Positions 52,826 to 62,413 of a stretch of 64,000 nt of DNA are shown here, piece after piece. The first letter of the stretch is position 1. Each line of letters begins with the position of its first letter. The stretch is taken from positions 186,001-250,000 of the forward strand of contig JBEVVG010000003.1 in NCBI GenBank assembly GCA_040507225.1, in the 5' to 3' direction. A model generated the notes under the pieces. That model did no database searches. It was given only the letters and a program-made list of their open reading frames with translations, and had not been told where the DNA came from. A program made the position numbers and the translations under genes. This stretch comes from Thiodiazotropha sp040507225. GTDB taxonomy: Bacteria; Pseudomonadota; Gammaproteobacteria; Chromatiales; Chromatiaceae.

Positions 52826-53842
52826 ATGGGGCGTAACGTCGATCTGCTGATACCCGGCCTGGCCTGGCAAACCGGTCTGGCTGAAACGGTGCATTGCGAA
52901 CGACGCCCCAAAAGCCTGGAATGGCTGATCGGCCGGGCGAAGCGTCGGCAGGTGGACAACCCGGACTTCAACGGGATGCTGTTCGAGGCTTTCGGGGTTT
53001 CCGCGCAGACGGGTCGGGACCTGCCATCCGGTGCCGTGATCAGTGTCGCGCATGACCGGAATCCGGATGACGCCGTCTGCGCACTGGTGACCCCCGCCCA
53101 TTTGCTCACGGACCGTGACAGGCTGTTGTTGCTACGCCACCCGCCCGGCTCGCTGCCCAAGAAACACGCGCAAACTCTGATCGGGCAGTTGAATGATCAT
53201 TTTGCAGCGGATGGAATCTCCCTGGAGTTCCTGGCGGAGCAGCAATGGCTGCTTCGGCTGCAGCGTCTGCCGGATATCACAACCTCCGCGATTGAGACTG
53301 TGGTGGGGCGGCATATTGAACCCTATCTTCCCGAGGGACAGGAAGCCCGCCTCTGGCGTCGGTTCCTCAATGAGGCGCAGATGCTGTTGTTTCACAGCGA
53401 GGTGAACCAGCAGCGTGGCGCCGAAGGTCAACTATCGGTAAACGCCCTGTGGATCTCGGGGGTGGGGAGCCTGCCGAGGGTCCAGACCGCGCTGCAAAGC
53501 GTGTTCGCGGACTATCCACTGGCCCGTGGGTTGGCTAAACTGGCGCATACTCCCTGCGATCCCGTGTCCAGGATTCCGACCGCTGATGAACTGCCCGAGG
53601 GCCGGAGTCTGGTGGTGATGACGGATTTGCTGGAGGCGGAAATCGATGTCAGGCCAGACACCTGGTTATCCGGTCTCGATCGCGTCGATGCCCGGTTGGA
53701 AACACTGATCCGGGAGTTTTGCGGACGGGATGACAGGATTCGTCTGTGCACCTGCGACGGAAGCTGTTATGAAACCCGGGGTCGGGCAGGGTGGCTGGAT
53801 CGCTTCAGGCGAAACACGCCGTTGACCCGTTTATTGGGGTAA
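52826..53842 (+). CDS. RpfE/COG4255-type protein
   Basis: 338 residues, cytoplasmic. The segment MLLFHSEVNQQRGAEGQLSVNALWISGVG matches the signature of the COG4255 family, often annotated as regulatory protein RpfE or, loosely, phosphoglycerate mutase-like. No proven activity is known. It carries a C-terminal CTCDGSCYETRGR stretch that could bind metal. It follows thrC by 18 bp and precedes the exosortase gene. Confidence 0.72.
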   Translation: MGRNVDLLIPGLAWQTGLAETVHCERRPKSLEWLIGRAKRRQVDNPDFNGMLFEAFGVSAQTGRDLPSGAVISVAHDRNPDDAVCALVTPAHLLTDRDRLLLLRHPPGSLPKKHAQTLIGQLNDHFAADGISLEFLAEQQWLLRLQRLPDITTSAIETVVGRHIEPYLPEGQEARLWRRFLNEAQMLLFHSEVNQQRGAEGQLSVNALWISGVGSLPRVQTALQSVFADYPLARGLAKLAHTPCDPVSRIPTADELPEGRSLVVMTDLLEAEIDVRPDTWLSGLDRVDARLETLIREFCGRDDRIRLCTCDGSCYETRGRAGWLDRFRRNTPLTRLLG

Positions 53843-53874
53843 AGGTACCCCGGTCGATCACCCCAAGGCGGACT

Positions 53875-55440
53875 ATGAATCCTACCCTCCGAACCAACGA
53901 TGGCTATTTGACCGGTTTTGTTCTGTTCGCCTGCCTGTTGGCAATCACCCTGGTCTATTTGTCCAGCGCCCTGAGTCTCTATCGCGGCTGGACCGCCGAG
54001 AACAGCCTGCAATCCCACGGCCTGCTGCTCCTGCCTGTCTCAATCTACCTGCTGGCCCGGGAGTGGTACACCAGCCGGAGTCGTCTGGTCATCGGTTATC
54101 GGCCGGTGTTCTGGGTTCTGTTGGGCTTGTGTTCGATGGCGTGGTTGCTCACGGATATCGCCAAGATCCAGTTGCTGTCCCAGGTTCTGCTGATTCTGAT
54201 GCTGTGGCTGGTGGTGCCGGCATTGTTCGGTCTGTCCGGTTCCGCGCGAATGGGCATCCCCATCCTGATTCTGTTGAGCGCCACACCCGGCTGGTCGGTG
54301 CTGGCGCAGCCGCTGCAGGAACCTACGGCATACCTGGTCAACCAGATGCTGCAGCTGACCGGTTACACCTCGTATCAGGAGGGTTTTCTGATCACCATAC
54401 CGGAAGGGGTTTTCGAAGTGGGAGACACCTGCAGCGGGTTGCGCTACCAGATTGCCGCCCTGACCCTGGCGATCATCTACGCTTTCGTCTCCGGCTACAC
54501 CTGGATCGGCGGGGCCGTCTATCTACTGCTGGCTTCAGGGGTGGCCTTTCTTTCCAACGCGATACGCATCTACATCGTGGTGCTGTCCGGTCACTACACC
54601 AACATGACACATAGTCTCCTCGAGGATCACATCTGGTTGGGGTGGGTCGTGTTCGCCATCTGTTATGCCGTCTTTATGCTGCTCACCCTTTGGATCGAGA
54701 ACCGTTTTCTGTCCGTCCGGCAAAAGCCTGCCGATGGTCCGGCTGCCGTTGCGTCATCCCGCCTTGGAGTGGTTCCGTCGTTGTTGATCGGCGGCATCGT
54801 GCTGCTGAGCGCCAGTACCGGGCCTCTCTACCGGTATGTCGGGCTCGATATGACTGCTCCGGTCGTCCAGTCCGAGGATAGCTTTCAGCTGAGTCTGCCC
54901 GGGATGACTGAAGTGGCCGGCGACCGGGGGTGGCAGCCTCACTGGATCAACCCGGATGCGGTTGTCCGGAGCCGCTACCGTTTGTCCCGGGGGGCAGTGG
55001 ATTTCTTCGCCGCCTACTATGCTGAGCAGGATCAGGGCAAAGAGGTCGTCAGTGACCTGAATTACGCCTATTCACCCGGGGAGTGGCGGATCGAGAGTCA
55101 ATCGGAAGTGACATTTTCACTCCCCGATGGACGCAAATTACCTGTACGGGAAGAACAAATTTCACAAACATCGGGTAATAAAAGGGTGCTCTGGAACTGG
55201 TATTATGTGGGGGGGTATGTCACCTCGAGTTCGTTGAAGGCAAAGCTATTCGGTATGCTCAGCGGGCTCCAGGGGCGACGTGATGCCGCGGTGGTGGTGA
55301 TTTCAAGCGCCGAAACCGGATCAGCGGAAACATCACGAATAGTCCTGCAGGAGTTTGTCGAGCAAGCGATCGGAGAGATCGAGCAGCGTTTCCGGCTGCG
55401 ATCCGCTGAAGACACCCCAATCTCTGATGAAATCAACTGA
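53875..55440 (+). CDS. xrtA: Exosortase A fused to EpsI domain
   Basis: 521 residues from the ATG at 53875. The first ~300 residues are multi-spanning and hold the exosortase triad: Cys in DTCSGLRYQ (residue 186), Arg in SNAIRIYIVV (231) and His in LLEDHIWLGW (252). The C-terminal ~200 residues match EpsI (DUF3485): GDRGWQPHW and YAEQDQGKEVVSDLNYAYSPGEW. XrtA is the membrane transpeptidase-like enzyme that handles PEP-CTERM proteins in exopolysaccharide makers. It heads the EPS genes that follow. Confidence 0.93.
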   Translation: MNPTLRTNDGYLTGFVLFACLLAITLVYLSSALSLYRGWTAENSLQSHGLLLLPVSIYLLAREWYTSRSRLVIGYRPVFWVLLGLCSMAWLLTDIAKIQLLSQVLLILMLWLVVPALFGLSGSARMGIPILILLSATPGWSVLAQPLQEPTAYLVNQMLQLTGYTSYQEGFLITIPEGVFEVGDTCSGLRYQIAALTLAIIYAFVSGYTWIGGAVYLLLASGVAFLSNAIRIYIVVLSGHYTNMTHSLLEDHIWLGWVVFAICYAVFMLLTLWIENRFLSVRQKPADGPAAVASSRLGVVPSLLIGGIVLLSASTGPLYRYVGLDMTAPVVQSEDSFQLSLPGMTEVAGDRGWQPHWINPDAVVRSRYRLSRGAVDFFAAYYAEQDQGKEVVSDLNYAYSPGEWRIESQSEVTFSLPDGRKLPVREEQISQTSGNKRVLWNWYYVGGYVTSSSLKAKLFGMLSGLQGRRDAAVVVISSAETGSAETSRIVLQEFVEQAIGEIEQRFRLRSAEDTPISDEIN

Positions 55441-55460
55441 AGCCCAATAGCGATGCGCTT

Positions 55461-56357
55461 ATGACTGAACCAGCCGTAGAAATGAACCGTCAATCCGTCG
55501 ATGCCGGGGAAATACTCAACGCCATCACTGTGGATGTCGAAGACTATTACCAGGTGTCCGCATTTGCCAAACAGGTGACCCGGGGTGACTGGGAATCCTT
55601 TGAGTCCAGGGTGGAACGCAATACCCAGCGTATCCTGGATATCTTCGATGAGAACGCCATCAAAGGCACCTTCTTTGTGCTTGGCTGGATTGCCGAGCGT
55701 CACGCGGGGCTGATACGTGAAATTTCACAGCGGGGACATGAAGTGGCCTGCCATGGTTACAGTCATGAGTTGATCTATCGTCAGACCCCGGAGATTTTCC
55801 GTGAGGAGACCGCTCGATCGAAGGGAGTGATCGAAGAGATCGTTGGTTTGCCGGTGAAGGGTTATCGGGCCGCCAGCTATTCCATCACCCGGGAGTCCCT
55901 CTGGGCAATGGATATCCTGTGTGAGCTTGGATTTGTCTATGATTCGAGCATCTTCCCCATCATGCACGACCGTTACGGGATACCGGGGGCGAAAACCGTA
56001 CCGCACCTCTACGAGACCGAAAAGAACCGCAGGATTGTCGAGTATCCCCTCTCCACCGTGGGTATGGGGAGCAAGCGTTTTCCGATCAGTGGCGGGGGTT
56101 ACTTCAGGCTGTTTCCCTATTGGCTGACCCGCGCGGGTTTGAATCGGGTGAATCGCAATGACCAGGTGCCGTTCATCTTCTATATGCACCCCTGGGAAAT
56201 CGACGAGGGTCAGCCGCGCATCAAGTCGAGCTGGCTGTCTGAATTCCGGCATTACAATAATATCGAAAAATTTGAATCCAGGCTGAGACAGCTGATCAGC
56301 GACTTTCGCTTCACCACTGTATCCGATGTGTTGCAACGTCTCGATTTTGCCATTTAG
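55461..56357 (+). CDS. XrtA-locus polysaccharide deacetylase (DUF3473 type)
   Basis: 298 residues. NodB-type motifs: ITVDVEDYYQVS near the start, THF-like GTFFVLGWIAER, HGYSHELI (metal-binding His pair) and the extra C-terminal region FYMHPWEIDEGQPRI typical of the PEP-CTERM-locus subfamily. It removes acetyl groups from exopolysaccharide. It lies 20 bp behind xrtA. The 225 bp downstream hold no gene. Confidence 0.9.
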   Translation: MTEPAVEMNRQSVDAGEILNAITVDVEDYYQVSAFAKQVTRGDWESFESRVERNTQRILDIFDENAIKGTFFVLGWIAERHAGLIREISQRGHEVACHGYSHELIYRQTPEIFREETARSKGVIEEIVGLPVKGYRAASYSITRESLWAMDILCELGFVYDSSIFPIMHDRYGIPGAKTVPHLYETEKNRRIVEYPLSTVGMGSKRFPISGGGYFRLFPYWLTRAGLNRVNRNDQVPFIFYMHPWEIDEGQPRIKSSWLSEFRHYNNIEKFESRLRQLISDFRFTTVSDVLQRLDFAI

Positions 56358-56582
56358 CAGTGGCTCGGGTGTCCTGTGCTCAGCCCCTGTTGGAAACGTC
56401 TGCCGCAGACCGCTGCCGACCCGTTTACCGGGTGATGCTGTTCCGCTGCGGAGTGTACGAATTCGCAGCGCAGGATTTTTCGATAAAGAAGGGCGTCAAT
56501 GCGCCGATGAATATGAACGATTACTGATGCGGCGTGAATATAGCCAGACGGGGTTAAAACCGATTCGGATCGGAACTGAATC

Positions 56583-57515
56583 ATGAAACTGAAACAGGAC
56601 CACTACATCCTATTCGCGATTCTGGCGATCTTCCTGGTCCTGGAGGCGGGCATTCGACTGTACGAAACCCGGCTCTCAGGCAACATCAATCATATCCATG
56701 AGATACCTGAAATCGTCGATACCTACGAGCAGCGGGACAAACCATCCATTCTGTTCCTGGGTAATTCTCTGATCAACGAATCGGTGAATATCGAGCAACT
56801 GGACGAGCAGTTGGGGCATCGATACCGGGTGCATAAAATCACCCCGGACGGAACCTCTGTCTGGGACTGGAGCATGATTCTGGAAAACCAGGTTTTCGAT
56901 TCCGGTGCCGATGTCAAAATCGACTATCTGGTGATGGGATTTGCCTGGGGCCTGCTGTCCGATACCTATCGCCCCAATCCCAGCCGCTTGGGTGGTTATT
57001 TTGCAGGCTTCAGTGATTACCCGGAACTCTACCGTAGCGGGATGAACAGTTTCGCGGACCTGTCCGAATTCGGCCTGGGGTATGTTTCGAAGCTCTTCGT
57101 CAACCGCGAGGCGATCCGCAACAAGGTCATGTTGACCTTCATCCCATATTACGAACGCTTTGTGCGCGAGGCCAATCAAGCCGCGGGTCAGCCCGAGGAG
57201 GCGCAGCAATCCGCACCCGTCGGCCCGAGTCAGGCTCATAGTTACCGGATTCTCGACCGTCTGGCGGAACGACTCGAGGCGCGGGGCACCCGGTTGGTGG
57301 TAATCGCCATGCCGGTGGAGACGCCTTATGCCATGGATCCTGATCTGATCAGGCAGTTGCAACGGCCTGGTGTCACGTTCATCGATGACCGCGAGCTGTT
57401 TGCGGGGGTGAGCGGTGTCTACAAGGACGGGGTCCATCTGAATAACCGGGGCAGTACGGATTTCACCCGTCGGCTCGGCACATACTTCACTCGGGACACG
57501 CATACAGGCAGATAA
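56583..57515 (+). CDS. SGNH/AlgJ-like membrane-anchored protein
   Basis: 310 residues: an N-terminal membrane anchor (ILFAILAIFLVLEAGIRLY), then a periplasmic SGNH-like domain with block I ILFLGNSLINES and block V DGVHLNNRG holding the Ser and the Asp/His pair. Such proteins work with MBOAT acyltransferases (AlgI with AlgJ/AlgX) to O-acetylate polysaccharide. The MBOAT gene follows by 3 bp. The substrate is presumably the EPS of this locus. Confidence 0.78.
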   Translation: MKLKQDHYILFAILAIFLVLEAGIRLYETRLSGNINHIHEIPEIVDTYEQRDKPSILFLGNSLINESVNIEQLDEQLGHRYRVHKITPDGTSVWDWSMILENQVFDSGADVKIDYLVMGFAWGLLSDTYRPNPSRLGGYFAGFSDYPELYRSGMNSFADLSEFGLGYVSKLFVNREAIRNKVMLTFIPYYERFVREANQAAGQPEEAQQSAPVGPSQAHSYRILDRLAERLEARGTRLVVIAMPVETPYAMDPDLIRQLQRPGVTFIDDRELFAGVSGVYKDGVHLNNRGSTDFTRRLGTYFTRDTHTGR

Positions 57516-57518
57516 AGA

Positions 57519-58940
57519 ATGTTGTTCAACAGCTACATCTTCTGGGCATTCTTTGCGGTTGTATTCGTGCTCTATACGCAGTTGCCGCACAAGCAGCAGA
57601 ATCGTATGTTGCTTGTCGCGAGCTACATATTTTACGGTTACTGGGATTACCGCTTCCTTTCACTGATTTTTATCTCCACGGTGGTGGATTACTTCGTTGC
57701 ACTGAATATCGAACGCAGCAATGAAGAGGTCAGGCGCAAACGCCTGCTACTGCTGTCCATATTTACGAACCTCGGGTTTCTGGGGTTTTTTAAATATTAC
57801 AATTTCTTCTCCCATGAGTTCTCCGCCATGCTGGAGAGCTTCGGTGTTCACATGAGTCTGCCGGTTCTCGAAATCATTCTGCCGGTGGGTATTTCCTTCT
57901 ATACCTTTCAGACCATGAGTTACACCATTGACGTGTATCGCCGAAAGGTCACACCCACAGACAGGTTTCTCGACTTTGCGCTGTATGTGTCGTTCTTTCC
58001 ACAGTTGGTTGCAGGACCGATTGAGCGGGCCAGCCATCTGTTACCGCAAATCCTCAAGGTGCGGGTTCTCGAGGGACGGACCTTTTCCGAGGGACTGTTC
58101 CTGGTGGCCTCCGGAATGTTCAAGAAGATCATCATCGCCGACAACATGGCGCCGATCGTAAACAGTATTTTCTCCAGACCCACCAGTGAACTGACCGGCG
58201 TCGAGGTGCTGGTCGGGTTGTATGCCTTCGCTTTCCAGATCTATGGGGATTTTTCCGGATACTCCTCCATCGCCAAGGGGATTGCCCGGTGGATGGGGTT
58301 TGAGCTGATGTGGAATTTCAAGAATCCCTATTTTTCCACCTCACCGAGTGATTTCTGGGCGCGCTGGCACATTAGCCTGTCGACCTGGATTCGCGACTAT
58401 ATCTATATACCGCTCGGAGGCGGCCGTCTGGGTAATTTCATGACTTTCAGAAACCTGGTGGTGACCATGTTTCTGGGTGGCTTGTGGCATGGGGCCGGAT
58501 GGACATTCATCGTCTGGGGACTGTTCCATGGGATGATCCTGGTCATTTACCACGCAATCGAGGCAAACAAGGGAAGAGGTTTCTTCACTGAGGATCTGGG
58601 CGTCGGGCGACGTGTGCTGTTCATGCTGATCATGTTTCATCTGACCTGCATCAGCTGGCTGCTGTTTCGCGCCGAATCGATACAGCAGGTCAGTGACATG
58701 ATGGTATTGATGGCGACGAATTATCAGGTCACGGATTACGCCATCTATGCCCTGGCCAATGTCCTGTTCTTCGCGGTGCCGCTGATGCTGTTTGAGTACG
58801 TCACGGAAAGAAAAAAGGATCTTTACTACCTGGTCAGCGCCGGGTTTCCGGTGAAGCTCGTGGCTTATCTCTACATGGCGGTCATGCTGTTTTTCTTTAC
58901 TCCCCTGCAGAAACAGGCATTCATCTATTTCCAATTCTGA
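57519..58940 (+). CDS. MBOAT-family O-acyltransferase (AlgI-like)
   Basis: 473 residues, about ten or more membrane helices. AlgI-type signatures: SFYTFQTMSYTIDVYRR, FPQLVAGPIERASHLLPQ, FWARWHISLSTWIRDYIYIPLGG and the catalytic-His motif GGLWHGAGWTFIVWG. It moves acetyl groups across the membrane to a periplasmic acceptor protein. It is paired with the SGNH gene upstream. Confidence 0.93.
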   Translation: MLFNSYIFWAFFAVVFVLYTQLPHKQQNRMLLVASYIFYGYWDYRFLSLIFISTVVDYFVALNIERSNEEVRRKRLLLLSIFTNLGFLGFFKYYNFFSHEFSAMLESFGVHMSLPVLEIILPVGISFYTFQTMSYTIDVYRRKVTPTDRFLDFALYVSFFPQLVAGPIERASHLLPQILKVRVLEGRTFSEGLFLVASGMFKKIIIADNMAPIVNSIFSRPTSELTGVEVLVGLYAFAFQIYGDFSGYSSIAKGIARWMGFELMWNFKNPYFSTSPSDFWARWHISLSTWIRDYIYIPLGGGRLGNFMTFRNLVVTMFLGGLWHGAGWTFIVWGLFHGMILVIYHAIEANKGRGFFTEDLGVGRRVLFMLIMFHLTCISWLLFRAESIQQVSDMMVLMATNYQVTDYAIYALANVLFFAVPLMLFEYVTERKKDLYYLVSAGFPVKLVAYLYMAVMLFFFTPLQKQAFIYFQF

Positions 58941-58964
58941 TACGACAGCGAATATCGCAATACA

Positions 58965-59780
58965 ATGAACGAAGAACTGAAATTTATCGACTCTGCGGGT
59001 GAACAATTGTTCGTCATCGAACATCAACCGGATAACCCGCAGCCAACCAAAGCCTATGTGTTTCTTCATCCTTTCGCCGAGGAAAAGCTATGGAGTCACA
59101 GGGTCTACGTCACCACGGCACGTGCATTTTGCGCTCAGGGTTGCCTGGTGATGCGATTCGACTTCCGTGGCCATGGTGACAGCGGGGGCGAGTTTCTGAA
59201 CTCCTCGCTCGAACGCCACAACCAAGATATCGATGCGGTCATTTCACATGTGAAGCAGCGTTATCCCGAAATCCAGAGTCTCGGCCTGTTCGGCTTGCGC
59301 CTGGGAGGTACCCTGGCCTCGCAGGCAGCCGCCCGTCGCGGGGATGTGGATGAACTGGTGTTATGGGATCCGGTCCTCAGCGGTGATCGGTACATGCAGG
59401 AGATTCTGCGCAGCAATCTGGCGGCTCAGATGGCGGTGAAAGGAAAGGTTGAAGTTACCCGTGATGATCTGATTGCGCAGATGAAGGCCGGAAAACCCAT
59501 CAATGTGGAAGGCTACTACCTGACCCATGATTATTTCCAGGAGCTTTCAACACTGAACCTGCAGGCAACTGAGTTTCCCGAAGGTCTCAAGTGTTGCCTG
59601 GTGCAAATCGTGAAAAATCCCAAACAACCGTTCAACAAGCAGTATGAGCAGTTTTTCGAACGCTTCGCTGAAGGTTCGCAGTTGCAGAAAGCACAGGAAG
59701 AACCTTTTTGGAAAGAGATCAAGACTTTTTACGACCGGGCAGACAATCTGCTGGATCAAACCTTGAATTGGCTGGACTGA
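58965..59780 (+). CDS. Exosortase A-associated alpha/beta hydrolase, type 2
   Basis: 271 residues with an alpha/beta-hydrolase fold: FLHPFAEEKLWSHR, MRFDFRGHGDSGG and LGLFGLRLGGTLASQAA. The nucleophile elbow reads GLRLGG, with Arg in place of the usual Ser, as is common in this exosortase-linked family, so ordinary esterase activity is doubtful. It starts 24 bp behind the MBOAT gene and is followed 3 bp later by its usual partner. Confidence 0.82.
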   Translation: MNEELKFIDSAGEQLFVIEHQPDNPQPTKAYVFLHPFAEEKLWSHRVYVTTARAFCAQGCLVMRFDFRGHGDSGGEFLNSSLERHNQDIDAVISHVKQRYPEIQSLGLFGLRLGGTLASQAAARRGDVDELVLWDPVLSGDRYMQEILRSNLAAQMAVKGKVEVTRDDLIAQMKAGKPINVEGYYLTHDYFQELSTLNLQATEFPEGLKCCLVQIVKNPKQPFNKQYEQFFERFAEGSQLQKAQEEPFWKEIKTFYDRADNLLDQTLNWLD

Positions 59781-59783
59781 GCA

Positions 59784-60752
59784 ATGCGATCAACACCTGT
59801 CACCTTTGAGAACAGAGACGGACTCAAGCTGTTCGGAATTTTCGAACAACCGGATCAGGACGCCTCAACCACCACGGTACTGCTGCTGTCTCCCGGGATA
59901 AAAATGCGCGTTGGGCCGCACCGCATGTACAACAAACTGGCGCGTATCCTGGTCGACAGAGGACTGAACGTGCTGAGGTTCGACTTTTACGGCCTCGGTG
60001 ACTCCGAGGGGACGATCGAGGAATCAGTGCTGGTCAATGTCTACAACAGTATCCAGGACGGCCGGTATATCAACGATACCCTCGATGCGATGGACTGGTT
60101 GGAGCAGACCCATGGGCAACAGGACTTCATTCTCGGTGGACTCTGTGGTGGCGCGATTACCGGGATGTTGACCGGCTGCACGGATGCGCGGGTCAGTGGC
60201 CTGCTGGCCCTGGGCCTGATCAATGTGTTCGAGGGGGGGGAAGACAATTTTACCCGGTTCGCGACGGACGGGCAGTTGAACTCCCTGAAAGAAGGGTACG
60301 TGAAAAAGCTTGGCGACTGGGAATCCTGGAAGCGCCTGCTGACCTTTAAGAGCGATTTTCGGGTCATTTTCAAGATCATCAACAAACCCGTGCGGCTCTT
60401 GGTGAAAAAACTGCAAGGCCTGTTCACACGGGGCGATGAGCTTTCTGAGCTTGAACTGCCTCCCGCTCTTCAAGGCACCAATGCCAATCCAAAGTTCGCC
60501 CCGGCATTTTTTCGCATGGTGCGGGATGCCAAGAAACTGTTACTGATCTTTAGCGGCGCCGATCGCCTGCTGTATGAATTCGAGGAAAAGTTTGAAAACA
60601 TCTACAAGACGAAACTTGCGCCGTACCAGTCCCAGTACCAGGTAATCACCATACCGCAAGCCAATCACATTCTGTCGATGAAGGAGTGGGAAGAGGAAAT
60701 GCACCGACATGTGGCTGAGTGGATAGATATTAACTATCAAAAAAATAATTGA
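59784..60752 (+). CDS. Exosortase A-associated alpha/beta hydrolase, type 1
   Basis: 322 residues. LLLSPGIKMRVGPHRMY, LRFDFYGLGDSEG and ILGGLCGGAITGM show an alpha/beta hydrolase whose nucleophile is Cys rather than Ser (GLCGG). A C-terminal LLLIFSGADRLLYEF and IPQANHILSM give the acid and His. Paired with the preceding gene in XrtA loci; the reaction is unknown. The 246 bp downstream hold no gene but should contain the promoter of the next gene. Confidence 0.82.
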   Translation: MRSTPVTFENRDGLKLFGIFEQPDQDASTTTVLLLSPGIKMRVGPHRMYNKLARILVDRGLNVLRFDFYGLGDSEGTIEESVLVNVYNSIQDGRYINDTLDAMDWLEQTHGQQDFILGGLCGGAITGMLTGCTDARVSGLLALGLINVFEGGEDNFTRFATDGQLNSLKEGYVKKLGDWESWKRLLTFKSDFRVIFKIINKPVRLLVKKLQGLFTRGDELSELELPPALQGTNANPKFAPAFFRMVRDAKKLLLIFSGADRLLYEFEEKFENIYKTKLAPYQSQYQVITIPQANHILSMKEWEEEMHRHVAEWIDINYQKNN

Positions 60753-60998
60753 ATAGTGTATTGTGATTATAACGCTTCGACCCCGCTTGCAAGGGTTGCC
60801 ATTGTATCCCTGGTTGAGCCCTGGATAAATTGAGTGATTTATCAATAATAACCAGTAAAAACATGAGGATGGATGATTGTGACGGGGGTCCCGGAGGTTA
60901 TAGGACTTGGTTCACACACGATTTTTTTGTGCTGTTCTAATATATCCTGTGTATGACCCTGGATTGGGTCAAAACACAGAGACAGACGAGATTCAATT

Positions 60999-61808
60999 AT
61001 GAAACGCGCAAGCACATTGATGGTCACCCTTCTCCTGGTGCTCGGTGGCACGGCACAGGCCGCCCAGGATCTCCCGTTCAGGACCTCATTCGAGACCGGC
61101 GACCTCAGCGACTGGTTTTGGGGCAACTATGCCAATACCACGGTGATCAATACCCCCGATGCCTTCGATGGGAACTACTGTGCACGGATTGATTTCAGCG
61201 CAACCGAGAACTGGGACAACTACCAGGACTACTACTTCGGCGACCATGTGAGTATCGGTTCCCACACCCGGGGCGAAGCCGCGGATGAGTTGTGGCTCAA
61301 GTTCAGCGTCAAATATGACAGCGACACGGTACCCACCGACAAGCAGAAACTGGCCCTGATCAACTTCACCAATGGTACGGATAACCAGCGCCGTTACCAG
61401 GTAATGGTCTATAGCCACTACGGGGAATTCACCGTTGAGCACAGCTACATCGACAGCTGGCGGTTCTTCATGCTGCTGCCGAATGTCGGCGAAACCCCTT
61501 CCCAGGTGAGACCCGGGCAATGGGACACGCTGAAGCTCTACATGCGTCCCAATACCCCCGGTCAGTCAGACGGTATCGTCAGGCTGTGGGTGAATGGTGA
61601 GCAGAAACTGGAATACACCAATATCAACATGCGTGAATCCACCAGTTACAATCCCAACAAGCTGATCATGTCCAGCTGGGTGGATGTCAACCGGACGAGT
61701 CAAAACGGAGTGCTGTTGCAGGACGACTACTACCTGGGTGAGACTGATCCGGATGCCGGCAGTGCGGTTATCGCTCCGCCATCACCTCCGGTGCTGCTCA
61801 ACAACTGA
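60999..61808 (+). CDS. Secreted jelly-roll (polysaccharide lyase-like) protein
   Basis: 269 residues with a signal peptide (LMVTLLLVLGGTAQA). The body resembles concanavalin-like beta-jelly-roll polysaccharide lyases: RTSFETGDLSDW, DELWLKFSVKYDSD, GQWDTLKLYMRPNTPGQSDGIVRLWVNGE. The C-terminus is a short Pro-rich tail (VIAPPSPPVLLNN) without the hydrophobic helix of a PEP-CTERM tag. It may trim or bind the exopolysaccharide. Family placement is by eye only. Confidence 0.65.
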   Translation: MKRASTLMVTLLLVLGGTAQAAQDLPFRTSFETGDLSDWFWGNYANTTVINTPDAFDGNYCARIDFSATENWDNYQDYYFGDHVSIGSHTRGEAADELWLKFSVKYDSDTVPTDKQKLALINFTNGTDNQRRYQVMVYSHYGEFTVEHSYIDSWRFFMLLPNVGETPSQVRPGQWDTLKLYMRPNTPGQSDGIVRLWVNGEQKLEYTNINMRESTSYNPNKLIMSSWVDVNRTSQNGVLLQDDYYLGETDPDAGSAVIAPPSPPVLLNN

Positions 61809-62413
61809 TTCTGCGGCTTGGTCCAGCCGGTCGGTGGCATCTGTTCCTGGATACCACCGACCGGCGGAAGGTTACTGTTCTGGCAGGTCCCGACAACGCT
61901 CCACTAGCTTGGGAGTGAGCGATATCCTGATTGTGTTGAGCGCCCTTGTCCTGGCTTTGATTCAGCCGGAGTGGAAAGCCAAGCGCCGGTCTCGCGAGGC
62001 GCGCGAAAACGCTAAACAACGGAGCCTCTCAGTCCCCAACTGGCAATGCTGACACTCTCCTGACACAGTCGTGCAGGATTCAAAACCCGCTCAAATGATA
62101 ATTCAACCCGGCACAGTTCCGCTGGATATTGCCATGCTTCGCGTAACCGGGTTATTAACCTCGCACTCATGCCAACCTCGGGTGCATGCGCCCTTGGCTG
62201 TCAGCGGGCCGGTGGTTGGTTAATTTTGCGTTTCAGGTAATATTGCGGGAACTGACCACGATCGCACAGTGCACGCCCATATCATCCGTGTGTAGCAGGG
62301 CAAGTTGCTGGTCAAGCGGAATATGTCCCGATTTGATTCGCTGAAGGCGGCTACGGATTGATTATTCCCGAGACCTGTGAAGATTTATCGGTATTGCCAT
62401 CCGGAGCACAACG
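61809..62413 (+). other. Long gap between two EPS genes
   Basis: About 600 bp without a firm gene. One doubtful 45-codon frame (61915-62052, GTG start) encodes a hydrophobic stretch SDILIVLSALVLALIQPEW followed by a basic tail, but it has no good ribosome site. No clear terminator or promoter is seen; a 5' leader for the deacetylase gene at 62414 may lie in the last 200 bp. Confidence 0.35.

Noticed and set aside
60828..60845. TTGAGTGATTTATCAA considered as an FNR box
   Set aside because: The half-site spacing is two bases too long for FNR.
61915..62052. 45-codon frame with a hydrophobic stretch between EPS genes
   Set aside because: GTG start without a Shine-Dalgarno sequence; the hydrophobic run is short. 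Kept only as a remark.
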